DNA of 64,000 nucleotides from Allacma fusca (GCA_947179485.1 OX359247.1:34076801-34140800); one strand, 5' to 3'; counted from the first letter of the stretch, positions 29,001 to 41,418 are shown. A program made the numbers and translations. The notes: generated from the sequence alone by a model not told the origin.

Positions 29001-32000
29001 ACTGAGTTATTGAGATTTACTAAGAGTAGTAGGATCCTATACGGAGACATTTATCATATTATCCTGATGATGCGGTCTATGTATATGGTAGGATCGAATA
29101 CAGTACAGAGGGCTTTTAATGTGAACTGGTCTCCGACGGTTGAGTAATAGTCCAGTGATATTGTTTTGACTCAACAAATGTATGTAATTGCATAATTACT
29201 TGCAGGCGGCTACGATGCCCACGGAACACACTCCATATGCATTTATTCGTCTCATTCTTCCTACGAGCTTTTATGACGATCCTGAAGAGCATGCTATTTG
29301 TCAATGGGATTGGACTGCCGAATTCAATTTCCTTCCCAACGGAAGAAGATGGAGTAGCTCCTTTTAAAACCAATCATCCAGTGAGAAAGAAACATTATTA
29401 TGCTTGTTCGTAAATTAATGTCCATGAGATTAATCATGTGTCAGGGAAGGAGGAGTCATCAATGCATGCTCTTTTCACAAACTCCCATAAATTAACTACT
29501 GAATGTGTGGGATTTCAGGAAATGTGTCTCAGTAATGTTTCCTCGTGTTAACTATTTGTATAGTAATTATAGATAGATACATACATATCTAATTATACAT
29601 TACACTCGGAGTTGTAGAAAACCAGACGCGTCGCTTCACATACAGTATCATGTTGCAAATTACAAAGAGTTGTTATTATTGTGGTGTTGGAAGTGTAGTT
29701 GTGAATGTATTAATTGTAACAAGACAAGTCAAGTGTAGTAGTAAGTAAAAGATGACTTTATTTGGATTCAGAATTGGGAATGCAAGTTGGTCGTAAGTTT
29801 CTGGCAGTATGCTCTCGTTGCTAATTACTTTTGGATTCTGATGGAGGGACTCTATTTGCACAACTTGATTTTCTTGGCTCCATTCTCGGACTCCAGTGCT
29901 ATCACCCTCTATGTCATTCTTGGCTGGGGTAAGGCTTTTTGTTTTCCTTGGGCACATTTTCAAACCGTACGTGGACTTTGTAGGGACGGAGGGATTTCTT
30001 TGGGTTCTTTCCCTTGATTGAGCAATCAAGTTTGTTTTATTATTACGTCTCTTTAGGTTGTCCGATACTCGTCGTTAGCTCTTGGGTCCTCTCAAGGATC
30101 TACTTGGATGATACGTTTTGCTGGACGACCCATGACAGTCCTGACGCTCCTTTCAAACTGTTCCTGATTGTGCAAATCCCTATTATAGTATCGATTGTTG
30201 TGAGTATACCATTTATGTCGATTTTCCAAGTTCTACCCAACCCGTTGAATTAAACTTTTAGCATTATTGCATTACCAACTTCGTGTATGTATTTACCTAT
30301 AGATAGATATGAACGATCCGATACCGATGCTTATAAAAGTAAACGGAACTGTAATAGTTATTGCGAATAAAGCAATCCTTTGATACAGTAATTACCTATA
30401 GTTCACCTATAAGAGGGTAGTATACTGTAGATATGCATGACTGTTTTCTCTAGAATAGGAAATCTTTGTCACTATAAGTACTTACAATTAGCCTATATAC
30501 ATATACATGTGTAGCTGAGGCATTATTTCCTTTTTCTCCGGTTCCAGCTCAACTTCTTCTTATTTGTGAATATCATCCGAGTCCTACTTCTGAAACTTCA
30601 GTCCGCCGTTTCCTTTGAGACTAGGAAATACAGGTACAGGTATGTTCTTACTATATTTCTCTCATCAATGTTAACCGTTATTTTCATGCTTTTTTTTTGA
30701 ATTTGACTGCAAACTTTAAGAGGAATATGTCGCAAGGAGTTTGGGTTAGTTGGTTTGGAATCTGGGTGTGTAGTGTGCTGTCCTTTTGAAATATCTAACT
30801 TTTACGATTCGTCTTGAAACTTGCTGAAGCACCTGCTCGTACGTGTATCTACTTGTACTAGTAATTATAGTAGGTATACATACTTACTTAAATAATTATA
30901 AATAGTATCTAATTATATAATTATATATATCTATATGTGCATGGATTAATTCCCATCAGCTTCAGATACGCTCGCTTTTTTTTAGCTTGATATTCTTACA
31001 ATTCTGACGTTTCAGGAATGGTCTCAGTAGAATTCCACTGGAGTTTTACCAGTGAAAGTACTTTCACCAGAGGAGACGCTTAATGTATGGAGCTCCAGTC
31101 TGTAGTGGAGTATATTTACTTGAGGGGAATCCCAAAAGAGAGAATGGATTTTCCATCCGTTTTGTTAATATTAAATTAAAAGTGAGCATTCGTGTAGTAA
31201 TTGTAACGGAGGATGGTGAATAGTCAGTGGACGGTTCACCCGAGGGAGGACCTTGCAATATTTTTCTCTCTAGTGTGGGAAATACTGGTCTTTCTTATTG
31301 GGATATTACTTATATGAGTAGACTACATAGAGTCATATACTCCCGAGCTGGGGTTATGTATCTATATCTAGATATATGGAGAGACACAGGATGCTCCCCT
31401 TGCATGCCATCATACCACTTGCTATCATAAAGAATTTCCTTTATTAGCAATCTTATCTTGAGCTTGTGTCTCTCAAGTGTACTCCTACGGGAAATTATAA
31501 TGGTGAAATTAAAATAGTTTGGGTTGTTATGAGTCCTATTTACAATACTTTCTCCCAGTTGCTCTTACGTCCTTTTCAATGCTCAAATTAGTATTTATGC
31601 TGTTAATTTAGTTGGAATGAATTCCTAAGAGGGCTACTTTTGTTTGATGGTCAGTTGCGTCGGAACTACTTTTGTCTCATTCACTCTGTTAGACTCAATT
31701 ACTGTATGTTTTTCCTCTGCCTGTCCTTTGTCATATGAAAGTTTTCTTTGAGTGGAGTACATGGATGACAATGTATGTACATATGTAGATATGTATTTAT
31801 GTCTGATGCTTATGTATATGTATGCCTCTCTAGTTCATAAGATATAGACTGAGAAAGGTTGGGAGTTGCCTGCCCCTGTAGAACTTTTGTAGTTAATACT
31901 GCTCCAAGTGCTCTGCATGCTTTCCTCTCGAAAGTGAAGCTGTTGCCAATGCATTGAAAGTTGATTCTTTTGCTGGCATTACTTCAAAAATTTACAATTT

Positions 32001-34090
32001 TCTCTCTCCACTGGGCTCCCTGCTGATTTCCCATTTGAGACGACAGTGGGATAGTTAGAGTTTATATGGGAAGAGTCCGTAGCCCGCTTGGTTTGTGAAT
32101 GCACATGGAAGGCCCAGGACTGTTCGGCTGTCAATTACACGGAAATTATTGTGACGGATGAGAATTAATGACAGATACTTTTTGGGTTCGGGGGAATTTA
32201 CAGGAAATGGTCAAAATCAACTTTAGTTCTTGTGCCACTGTTCGGAGTCCACTACTTCATATTTTTGGGCTTAACCTACTACGTCAATGAGGATCCCGTC
32301 ATTGAAGTCATTTGGCTCTTTGCAGACCAATTTTTTGCATCGTTCCAAGTAAGGGAGTCTATTTAATTTTCCAGAGAATCCTGAGTATGACACATGTGTG
32401 GGAGCTTTGTTATGAAATGGGGGATACATATGTATAGTTCCAGAATACAATCCAATTCCCATCAAATTAGGATGTAACATACTTTTTATTCAATGGGAAT
32501 TATTGTTTCTGCTCATGCTTGGAGCTATGCGTGCATTGGCGTTCGAACCATACATTCTCCTTAAGAGGCTAAAATAACTTTCAATAAGCTCAGGCAAAAT
32601 CGTGGAAAGTTAGATAAAATAAATAGTTTTTACAGACATTTTTAAAAACTTAATTACTTTTTTTTCAATATGGTATTACTGATCATTTGTATTAAAATCT
32701 TGTAAATGATTCATCTACACTTTTTCATTTTAATACAATTTTTATCACTTGAACACTTTTGCAATTTATTAGACGTTTATAAATACTTCTCTCTGTGTTA
32801 CTCGACTGCAGACGTAAGCAAGTTCCTGTAAACATTTTTCTACATAAATACATACAGTGTACTTGAATCCGTGCATATAACGTAAATCCTGTTGTTTATG
32901 TTCCCTTTGCAAAAAAGGAACAGTGTTCCTTTCATTGAACCTTAAAAATGGAGCTTTTTTTAAAAAATACTGAAAATAATCCTCCCAACAGTAATTATAT
33001 ATATACATATCTACATATGTATAAAAGCCCCTTTGGCATGTAGCCCATTATAGAATAATTATGTCTTATATGTTCCTATTTACAGCCCAATAAGTTGGAA
33101 AGGAATAAAACATATTTTGTCTTTTTTTAAAAAAACGTACTAACAATTTCCTTGAATTTATTCTCAATTTATTTATTTTGACACCCGTACTTATGCCCCA
33201 AAAAAATAAATTAGTCCCAGCTTTTGTACCGGAGGAATTACGGTAAACGAATGAGATCTCTATGTATAGGTACATGAAACATGTAAAAAAAATAGGCTAG
33301 CTAGGAACTTTGGAGATGCTGGGAAATCCCGCCGCGACAGAGTAACTGAAAGGATTATGAACATGGCTGTAAAATATGCATCCTCATATGAATGGAAAAT
33401 ACCCACATGTCTCTATGTATTTCTTTAGGGATGCTTCGTGTCCCTACTGTACTGTTTGCTGAATGGAGAAGTTCGTTCCGAGCTCCGGAAATTATGGGGG
33501 ACTTGGAGATCCAGCAGAGAAGACAAGAGTATACCTTTATATCGAATCTCATCAAAGTTCAGGTTTCACTTCCTTATTACTGTCTCACAAAACTCCGGTG
33601 TGTGAGTGAAGGCTTACGCATTTCATCTTTGTACTACATTAATACTTAAAACCGGGGACAAAATGAGAGGCAGAGAAAATTGGATTATTACATGGAATCC
33701 TGATTTACCTTTACAAATGACACTCATATAAGATGTCAGAGTAGTGTAGTGTATTTATTAGGAAGGAAGCTCAGGTATTACATACTTGAGCTAGCTTCCT
33801 CCAAGCTGTTCTGTAATAATTATATATTTTTATACAAACAAGTTAATAATTAAGCTCATGCAATCTCACAGTCAGATACGTACTGTGTGTTGTTCGTATA
33901 TGTTGGATAGCAAATATGCAAGAGTAATTACACAGAATTTTAATTATTCTCCTTCTTTTAACCACCTTCCAGATCCACCGGAGGGGATAACAGCCCTCCC
34001 AATGAACTCACTGAGGAGCAACAATTGAATGATGTCAGTTGTGGTGAGGAGAAGCGGAAACGTGCCATGAGTCGTTCGCGAGCGGATTAG
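7921..34090 (+). CDS. Class B (secretin-family) GPCR, parathyroid hormone receptor-like; 12 exons, 490 aa
   Basis: A seven-transmembrane peptide-hormone receptor of the plasma membrane, expected to couple to G proteins. Exons: 7921-7983, 19265-19388, 23390-23499, 28375-28491, 28645-28739, 29206-29380, 29772-29928, 30057-30199, 30548-30639, 32204-32348, 33429-33562, 33973-34090. All introns are GT-AG, all phases agree, and the total is 1473 nt ending in TAG. The start ATG has an in-frame TAA nine bases upstream. Order: signal peptide (1-21), six-Cys hormone-binding domain (47-126), seven TMs (about 145-425), short charged tail. The PTHR assignment rests on CEPxWDxxLCWP, CPxYIxxFN, RNxxHMHLFxSFxLRA, EGLYLHxLIF and KSTLVLxPLFGVHY, which follow vertebrate PTH receptors more closely than calcitonin, CRF or PDF receptors. 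Beetles and some other arthropods have PTHR-like receptors; Drosophila is reported to lack them. The class B call is near certain. The PTHR subtype is likely but needs a tree. Confidence 0.9.
11942..11960. repeat. (CA)n microsatellite
   Basis: Perfect CA dinucleotide run of about 19 bp inside receptor intron 1. Confidence 0.8.
15450..15524. repeat. (GA)n-rich microsatellite
   Basis: About 75 bp of nearly pure GA/GAGT/GAAA purine tract. It creates spurious Ser/Leu-rich frames on the minus strand. Confidence 0.85.
16290..16312. repeat. (AG)n microsatellite
   Basis: Perfect AG dinucleotide run of 23 bp in receptor intron 1. Confidence 0.85.
16785..16840. repeat. Compound GA/GT microsatellite
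   Basis: GA-rich tract interrupted by a short GT run, then GA again and G-rich sequence; about 55 bp. Confidence 0.8.
17849..17870. repeat. Perfect 22-bp palindrome
   Basis: The half-site GCAATATCCAT is followed directly by its exact reverse complement, with no loop. It lies in receptor intron 1. Confidence 0.85.
21547..21600. repeat. TATG/TACA tetranucleotide cluster
   Basis: Short runs of TATG and TACA on the same strand make the segment partly self-complementary. Similar clusters recur in the non-coding DNA of the window, for example at 11421-11438 and 23041-23125. Confidence 0.6.
24942..24990. repeat. GA/GAAA purine-rich microsatellite
   Basis: Imperfect GA and GAAA units, about 50 bp, in receptor intron 3. 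Confidence 0.75.
26061..26098. repeat. (GT)19 microsatellite
   Basis: Perfect dinucleotide run of 38 bp, the longest pure GT tract in the window, in receptor intron 3. Confidence 0.9.
27645..27702. repeat. CAG/CAA/GAAGCA imperfect trinucleotide repeat
   Basis: About 58 bp of mixed CAG, CAA, AAG and GCA triplets in receptor intron 3. It is open in several frames, giving Ala/Glu/Thr-rich or Leu-rich strings. I treat it as a simple repeat rather than an exon because no splice-consistent neighbours were found. Confidence 0.75.
28645..33562 (+). other. Receptor exons 5-11: seven-transmembrane core
   Basis: Exons 5-11 encode residues 139-452. TM1 is in exon 5 (GYAVSLVSLVLALIIL). TM2 is in exon 6 (RNTLHMHLFVSFFLRA), followed by a long first extracellular loop as in vertebrate PTH receptors. 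TM3 is in exon 7, with the class B hallmark EGLYLH. TM4-5 are in exon 8, where FCW supplies the loop-2 cysteine that pairs with WEC at the top of TM3. TM5-6 are in exons 9-10 (STLVLVPLFGVHYF) and TM7 in exons 10-11, ending in the class B motif NGEVRSEL. Introns here are 128 bp to 1.6 kb. Exon 9 has two phase-2 donors six bases apart (after 30633 or 30639), so the third intracellular loop may vary by two residues. Confidence 0.92.
33760..33800. repeat. Imperfect hairpin in receptor intron 11
   Basis: Two 18-base arms (33760-33777 and 33783-33800) are complementary at 15 of 18 positions around a 5-base loop. Confidence 0.6.
33973..34090 (+). other. Receptor exon 12: cytoplasmic tail and stop
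   Basis: The last 39 codons plus TAG form a short hydrophilic tail rich in Glu/Gln and then Lys/Arg (EEKRKRAMSRSRAD at the end), with several Ser/Thr possible kinase sites. The tail is much shorter than in vertebrate PTH1R. I see no canonical AATAAA in the next 800 bp; an ATTAAA variant is at 34861. Confidence 0.85.
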
Positions 34091-34124
34091 AAATAACAAT
34101 AACTCACGTCTCTCGTGTTTGTAT

Positions 34125-34179
34125 GTGTGTGTGTGTGTCTAGCTACATACATAAGTACAGAACACACACACACACACAC
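34125..34179. repeat. Paired (GT)n and (CA)n tracts just after receptor stop
   Basis: A GT run (34125-34138) and a CA run (34162-34179) lie about 35 and 70 bases past the receptor stop and are complementary, with a 23-base loop between. In RNA this would form a stem of about 14-16 bp at the start of the 3' UTR. Confidence 0.75.
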
Positions 34180-35154
34180 GACTCCAATCAAAATCTATAT
34201 GCCAAGACAGATCTGTCAAAGAGTGTGCTGAACTAACCTGACACAGAGCCATAGACATTTAATTACAATAGATACCTATTTGAAAATAAGTAATCATTAT
34301 TATTACCAAAACCCATAAAATTCCCTATACTTTGAGCAAACAACCCAACCTGTACTCTGGGTATTGGACTTCTAACAACAAACCAATGGTTATTACATCA
34401 AGTATCTCCGTATGAGCTACTACTGCTGGAACAAATAATTACAAAATGCTAAAAAAATCCATAATAACAGACAAAACCTTGTAATAATGTCATTACCATA
34501 CACTAAGTACATCTACAATCTTAAACAACAGTTGTTGTACATACTCTCTGGAACTACCAATAATCCCTTGCTGGAAATATGAAACCTATTTTTCCCAGTG
34601 TTTTGTAATCTAAAATGACTAGAAAGTAGTCCTACAAATCTACAAACTCATTTAGTTTCACAAATGTGTAAAAACGGACGTACGCCAAAGACGTATGTAC
34701 ATACATACTCGTAAGTAGTCACAGTCCGTGGGACAAGAAGTGAGTGAGTACCTAACCATAGGATAAAAGCGTAATATTTAACAGTACAGTATAAACCGAA
34801 TTTATTAGTTTTTTAGTCACTGTGAACGTTGTAGTTGTGCAAGTCACCATGTCAAATGTTATTAAAATAGGGAGACCTCGACGTGCAACACCTGAGCTTT
34901 CAAAATGTTAGCGTGTGTTTCATATCACAGAGAAGAAAAAAAAGAATGCGTAAAAAAAACTTGCTAAAAAAATTTCATAGAACTCGATGTATGTATTTAT
35001 GTACAAATAGGTTACATATGGCTATGATTAGGTTCTATATATTCCTATGGCCGCTTATTACTTTCAAGGTCCAAACATGAATGTACCTCATCTAAAAACA
35101 AATACTTGACTGCTGTAATATCTAAAGCCCGCCGATATTATTATTTTTGTGTGC

Positions 35155-35179
35155 TTTTTTTTTTTTTTTTTTTTTTTTT
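35155..35179. repeat. Poly(T) tract, 25 bases
   Basis: Uninterrupted run of 25 T. It could be the A-tail relic of a minus-strand retroposed sequence, but I see no flanking target duplication or recognisable element. Confidence 0.85.
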
Positions 35180-36382
35180 GTAAACACACGTGAGTAATCA
35201 TCTCCTTGTGTTTTTATATTATACTATACGTATCTCACAAAATAAGTTCTTACTCATTAAAAGAAATTAAGGAGATATTCAGTTTCAAATCGTCTCATAC
35301 AACATTTGTTTCAAGGAGTTGCAATGCATAAGAAATACTCTGTGTTCTTTCCTTTTCTTGTAACCAGACGTATATTTTTACAGGAATGAAACTACAACTT
35401 GTAAGGAATTAGAATTCGTAACTTGACACAGGATGTAAAGACTATATATACGTACACGTACATGCATATAATAATAATAATTATTATTATACCTTACATT
35501 TGCCAAAGGAAATACAATTATGATGACGGGTTGTGCAACGTGTAGATGATTGTAATTAAACCGGAGCTTATGTATGTACATTTTCCTTGTAATTAAAAAT
35601 GTGTTCCTAAAAAGTACTCTCCTTGGAAGTTATTATTCCTTCTCTCATCAGGACTGGCAATTATGGAGCTTTTGACATTTCATTAAACTGGAAACGATGG
35701 AAGAAGGTAACTGTGAAATGAATCCCATTTCTTTTCGAGTCTTCAGCATTGTTTCTTTTATCTAATCAAGCATATTTGTAGGGGAAGGATGAATCTGCTA
35801 GTAATAAAGTGTAAAAGGACTTAGGATTTATTAACAGAGGATATTATTATCCGCTCATACAATCCGGAATACATGGGAAAGCTCCTTTTGTCTCTCTCCT
35901 TGTAACTCTAACCACATACACTCACAATGACTTAGAAGATCCTCAAGGGTTCCTCATCCCCAGCCTCCTTTCCATATATGAGGGAGAATGAAGGAAATGT
36001 GTATAATAATTATGCCAAGGAGGAAGATTGGAAACGTGAGGATGAACCTTCTTCTAGGAAATAATATCTGGAGGTAAAGACGTGCATTCCTTATTCATTT
36101 GTACATATGTATCTATCTATATGTAGGTATACGTATCTACATATCCATAGATTACATTAATCCCGGAGAAAATTATCCAAATTGAGAATTCTTTAACTTG
36201 ACGGGAATAAGTTACCTTTGGGATACATCAACTCGCCACCATATACAGTAGTCAGTCCTGTACTGAATATCTCGGTCGGGAGTTTTCATTTTCAATTTTC
36301 ATTTCCAACACTTAAATTAATTCCAGCAGAGAAATCAATTTCAAAGACGCTTCCTCCTTCTCCCATCTCACATACCAAGCTG

Positions 36383-36408
36383 TCTCTCTCTCTCTCTCTC
36401 TCTCTCTC
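36383..36408. repeat. (CT)n microsatellite
   Basis: Perfect CT dinucleotide run of about 26 bp. Confidence 0.85.
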
Positions 36409-36843
36409 CCAATTCTCCGTACTACTACCCAATCTCATTCGGATCACATTCCGTACATTCTAGTATCAGACTGGCGATTACACGCTTTAGCATATACACT
36501 CGGATAAAATAAATTGAATGGTAGCTCAATCCTTACTAGTCGAGCCCTATGGGCACAGAGGCTATCTACTGGATCGGGGGAGAGAGTGAAGAAGGCCAGA
36601 GAGTTTAAAAATTGGAAAGTAAATTGATTTTCATGGAAATATCACTTTTCACTCGCAGGTGAGTTTCTACTATGTAGTTGACACTGTGAGGATAGCCTTC
36701 TTACATGTATACAATATTTTCCGGCTGTTTACCTCATATTTACCAACCATGTATTTTTTTCCGTGGGGAAAAGTGAGCAGTAGCCAAATCATGGGGGCTT
36801 TTATTGGTGACACAAAATCTAGTGCGGCAAAAAGTCACTTGTA

Positions 36844-36915
36844 CTACATTGTACATCCAAGCTTTGTCTATATATGTATATAATACAAAATGGTTTAAAT
36901 GGATGTACAATGTAG
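36844..36915. repeat. Inverted repeat with perfect 16-bp arms and 40-bp loop
   Basis: Arm CTACATTGTACATCCA (36844-36859) and its exact reverse complement (36900-36915). The loop can add an inner TTTGT/ACAAA pairing and an AT palindrome, giving a folded length near 72 bases. It may be a small transposon relic or a structured RNA. Confidence 0.7.
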
Positions 36916-39900
36916 GTGATATACATGCATAGATACATAGCATTAAGCTTTCGATATTCATGGAATTTCAAAGCGCCTAGCGAGTTTTCCTCATTCCGTG
37001 AAGCTATGTATATAGTTTTAGACGTTGAAATTGTTCCCTTATATGAAATTGTTATATTAAGAATTGTTTATAAGACAGATGGGTCAAAACGTCAGCTCAG
37101 TGTGGTTACTTTCCCCTTACAAAGTCATCGTTCTTTTAGTGAGTATAGAGTTGACTGTACGTAAGGTATAGATAAGTATATGGTTGACATGAGAAACCGT
37201 CGCCAGCTCTACAGAATTCCTGCCAAATTCTTCTAGGGTTAAAAGATATCACATACCAGGCGTGTTTTCTCCCTAAAATATATTTTTTTCTCGAAATATT
37301 GACGGCACAAAGAGCAGGAATATAAAATCTACACAATTTTTTGTTGAGCAATATACATTTTTTAGTTTGTTCCCTCATCCCGAGTTTGTTTATACTCTGG
37401 CTCATAATAAGGATTACCAGTATTCAAAACATGTTTAGTTTAGTCATAAAATATGAAACAGTTTACATGTGAATTAATTAAACTTTATCCGAAGTAGTTG
37501 GGGCTCCTGGCAATTTATAAATGCCATCCTTGAATTTAAATAAGTGTTCTGCTTCTCATAAGTTAAAAAGAATTTGTTTGTATTCTAACTTAATCTTGTA
37601 CAGATTTCAGCTAAAGTTTACGTCTTTGAAGTTACTACATCCGCATATCTACATATTCGTACAATTTATATGGAGCCGTATCTGTAAGTGTTGGGATGGT
37701 TGGATTTAAAGTAACTTTTTGAGGTTCGTGTATCTTTAAAAAAAGTCCCTCCAGGCCGTTGATTGAATTCAAGGAAGTGAATCCCCCAGAAAGTTTATGT
37801 AACTTGAAGATATAGAATTGCTACAAAAAATAAATAAATACGTAATCACGCTAGAAGAAAAGTTTTTTCTACAATTGGTTACCTACACAAGTACTGTAGG
37901 GGATTTTTCTTGAAACTTATTCGGGGACTCAGTTGGGTTCCATATACATATGACATACAGTAAATGAATGATATTGTTCTTTTATTAATAGGAGATGTAC
38001 TGATAAAAGTTAATGTAACCTCTGGCTTTGTTTTAGTTTAATAGGATTCAAACCTGGATTCAAATAGTACAGCTGGTGTTTATTTACTTGTGTTTTAATT
38101 TGCTTCAATTGCAGGAAATTATGAATCTCATGCACTCCTGTTCTAGGGTCCCCTCTTTAAACATATCTTCAATTTTTCCCCAACATTTCTATTTGTACCT
38201 GCTACAATTCTTATGAATAGCTTCACTTAGCTTTATTTTGCAAAATGTCTGGTTTGTCATGTGTAGTTGTATTTTTTAATGAAGCCCAAAATGGATTGAA
38301 ATAAACTACTTTTTATATTAGTTCTACCATTTTCCAGCCTTAGTACTATTCCTATGTAAAGTTGAATAACTCCACTCATGGGTATTTTTCAGGGATAAAT
38401 ACCAGAAAAAGATTTTGCCAGAAACTATTTCACAGACAAAACTTTCTTTTAATAAGAAAATATCACAAGGGACTTGCTCGCTACAAATGGATACTTTTTC
38501 TAAATTTAAAGCTCTAACTTTATATAAACTTGGAAAGCTTTAACTTTGACAAAATTTTCGATATTAAATGAACTTATTCTCTGTACTCTGCTTTATAGCT
38601 GCAGACTCCTCACATGATCTTCCATTTGTATGTCCGTACGTGGGCTAAGTCTTAGTAGATAATACGTAACCCTAGAAAAAATAAATTTCTCCTGTGAGCT
38701 TTGGCTGGTATCAGCTTGAGCCATATTAAGGAGAGCCACATGGAGCCGGGAGACATTCAGTGCTAATTTCTGTAAGAGCAGGATTTATATGATTCCACTC
38801 GTAAAAATACGGGAGCTTTTACTAGCTCATGTGTTTGTGTCTGTCAGTCGGTCGGTGTGTAGGTTATGGTTATAACACAGGAGTACTTTATAATTTGCCT
38901 CTCGTTATCATTGGGGGGGGGGAAAAAAGTTGGGAGTATGCTTGATATTAAGACGTTTTTACCATAGAATGAAGTAAAAGGAAATTCCCCTTTAAATGGA
39001 TACTTGCTCTCAAGGAAAGCCTAGGGAAAAGTTTCCTCATCCAACTTCACTCCCATCTCATTTGCTACCTAGTCCACAGAGTTGATGTTAAATGTTTATA
39101 AATCCTAATTTACAATGATAGACATTTCTTTGAAAAACTTTCACAATTAGTCTCTCCGGGTATATACTATTTCCCCCTCGTCCTCAGAGCCGAGCTATTC
39201 AGATTGAAAATTACCCAAGAATTAATGACAGTCTCTCCATTTCTTTCAAATGGAGATAAAGGAGAAAGTATAATGCTCTTGATCCACTCCATCCAAATTA
39301 TTTTTGCTTGGATGCCTTACTCGAATAGAGAATAATTTTGGAATCCTGTCCAATTGAAATCCTTGGATACTACACACGTCCTTGTAGTTAAAGAATTGAA
39401 ACTGTCAAAGTTAAAAGTAGGTTTTGCCAAATTGCTCATGCTTTTAATATAATTACTGCCTAATTAGACATTTGTATAAATACATATGTTAGGATCTGAG
39501 AGTGTATCTACTCATACTGTAACTTACTTGTAGATTTTAAATGCAAACCATATGCTGCTATGCTAGCATAGGCTAAAAATGCTCCTAAAGTAGACTCACA
39601 TATTACTAAAATATGATGGGATTTTTAGCCAAAGTAGAATAAAAAAGTTTCAAAGATTTTCTTGAAAGTATCTTCTCAGAAAATATTCTCGTTAGTTTTT
39701 GACAGCCTCTCATGCGTTAGGCATACACCGTGAGCAAAAAAAAAACATCTCACGGCAGGAGGGCTGACAAGTTTCACATTTTCATATTATAGATGTATCT
39801 ATTTATGTAATGTACAGTAGCATCTGTAGATATATCTAAATAAGTATATAAATATCCTCTCCAGAATTTTAAAAGATGGGTCCTCTGTGGTTGAACAGGG

Positions 39901-40470
39901 TTCCAGTAGATTTAAAAATGGACATATTTCAAAAATTCCGATACATAAGAAAATAACTGACGGAATTCAGGCTCACTGGAGAATAACTTAATGGACGATA
40001 ATGGTGAAAAATCGTCGTTAAATATCGTCAGGGAAGCATGAACATGGCATATGAAGATCCTGGCGTGAATGAGTCCAAGGGTTACGGAAATAACAAGTCG
40101 CAGACTGCGCCGCATGCTTCTTCACAACTTTCACATTCAGATAAGCAATTTTATTTCAATTTTTCCTCTCTCTCTCTTCCCCTATAACCCTAGTAGTCAC
40201 GGGGATTTTTTTAGTTACTTTTACATCCAGTCAAAGTTCTGTCATTCACCTCATATATAGATATCTATAAATACATTTAAAATATTATCCAACGTATTGC
40301 TTGATTGAATTCAGCGTTAGCTCTCCACGTGGAGGATTCTGAATAATAATGAACTAGAATTTACTGTAAATATGTACTTGTTACATTTTGAAAGCTGAGG
40401 CTAAATATTCTACTCACATTGGGAATATAACCTACACATACAAACTGATTCCATTAAAAAAAGATAGATA

Positions 40471-40492
40471 CACTACACTACACTACACTACT
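40471..40492. repeat. (CACTA)n pentanucleotide repeat
   Basis: Four tandem copies of CACTA plus a partial unit. Confidence 0.8.
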
Positions 40493-41398
40493 GGTGAGCA
40501 TTTGCTCAAAAAATTTGTGGGAGTTTTCTGGATTTTATATCATCTGCCCACACAGATTTACTCTAAATCCAATGATGGTTGAGATTTTTCATTCCTCTGG
40601 AATTCCCTTATCATTATATTATTGGACACATTCAGATTCCCCACACATTACATGCTTATTTGCATATGTAGACATGTATGTATCTACTCATGTAACTATT
40701 ATTATTCACATACTACCAGCATGAACCCAATGGAAATCCAAATGTGAGGTCTTATTTGAAATGTGTTGACAACATCTCCATAAATATAGACATATGAAAT
40801 CTTGTGTGGAAGTCAGGACTAAAACCAGTTTGATCAACGTGGAAACTTGTGGAAGTAAGCTGATTGAATCCCGATAAAAGATATTATTCGTTGAAAGTGT
40901 GCGGAAACCCCAAAGAAAAATATTATTCTCAAGTATCTACTGTATATCCCCTCCGTGGTGTTCAATATCTCAATTTTCTCCCAAATGCTTTACCAGTTTT
41001 CCTAGGATCCGTTCAAATGTATATGTAAGTATATGAGAATTCTGGTGTAACAATGTTCTTGTCGACTTGCACAAAGGCCCCTGGTCAGACCAAACCCAGG
41101 AGAAGACACCGGAATGAAAATAGCCGACTGATAAGAGCCCTATCTTGAGGAAAGCGCTGGGCTGGAAGATACGAGAAGAAAGAATCAATGTAAAGAAGAT
41201 GTTGCTACAGGAGAAAATCTTATTACTTCTGGTTTGTTGGCAGACTACCAAGCCCTTGAAGAGAGTGAGTGAGACAGGGAGAGAGTTAGAGTCGGAATCG
41301 CTCATCCCTCTGGAGTCATAATAGTATGTAAATACCTTAATCCCAAGGATTACAAGCCCTACCCCACTACAGTCCAACCCTCCTCTTATAGTGTTGAC

Positions 41399-41418
41399 TT
41401 GTTGTTGTTGTTGTTGTT
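41399..41418. repeat. (GTT)n trinucleotide repeat
   Basis: Perfect GTT units, about 20 bp. Confidence 0.8.

Noticed and set aside
29929..30017. Read-through of receptor exon 7 past its donor
   Set aside because: The continued frame is not homologous; splicing at 29928 to 30057 joins GWG to CPILVV in TM4 as the family requires.
32508..32560. Possible tRNA B-box (GGTTCGAACG) on the minus strand
   Set aside because: No A-box or cloverleaf could be built around it.
40970..41377. 135-codon minus-strand frame
   Set aside because: Longest frame in the gene-poor region, but no signal peptide, domain or repeat structure is recognisable, and one such frame in 15 kb is not remarkable.
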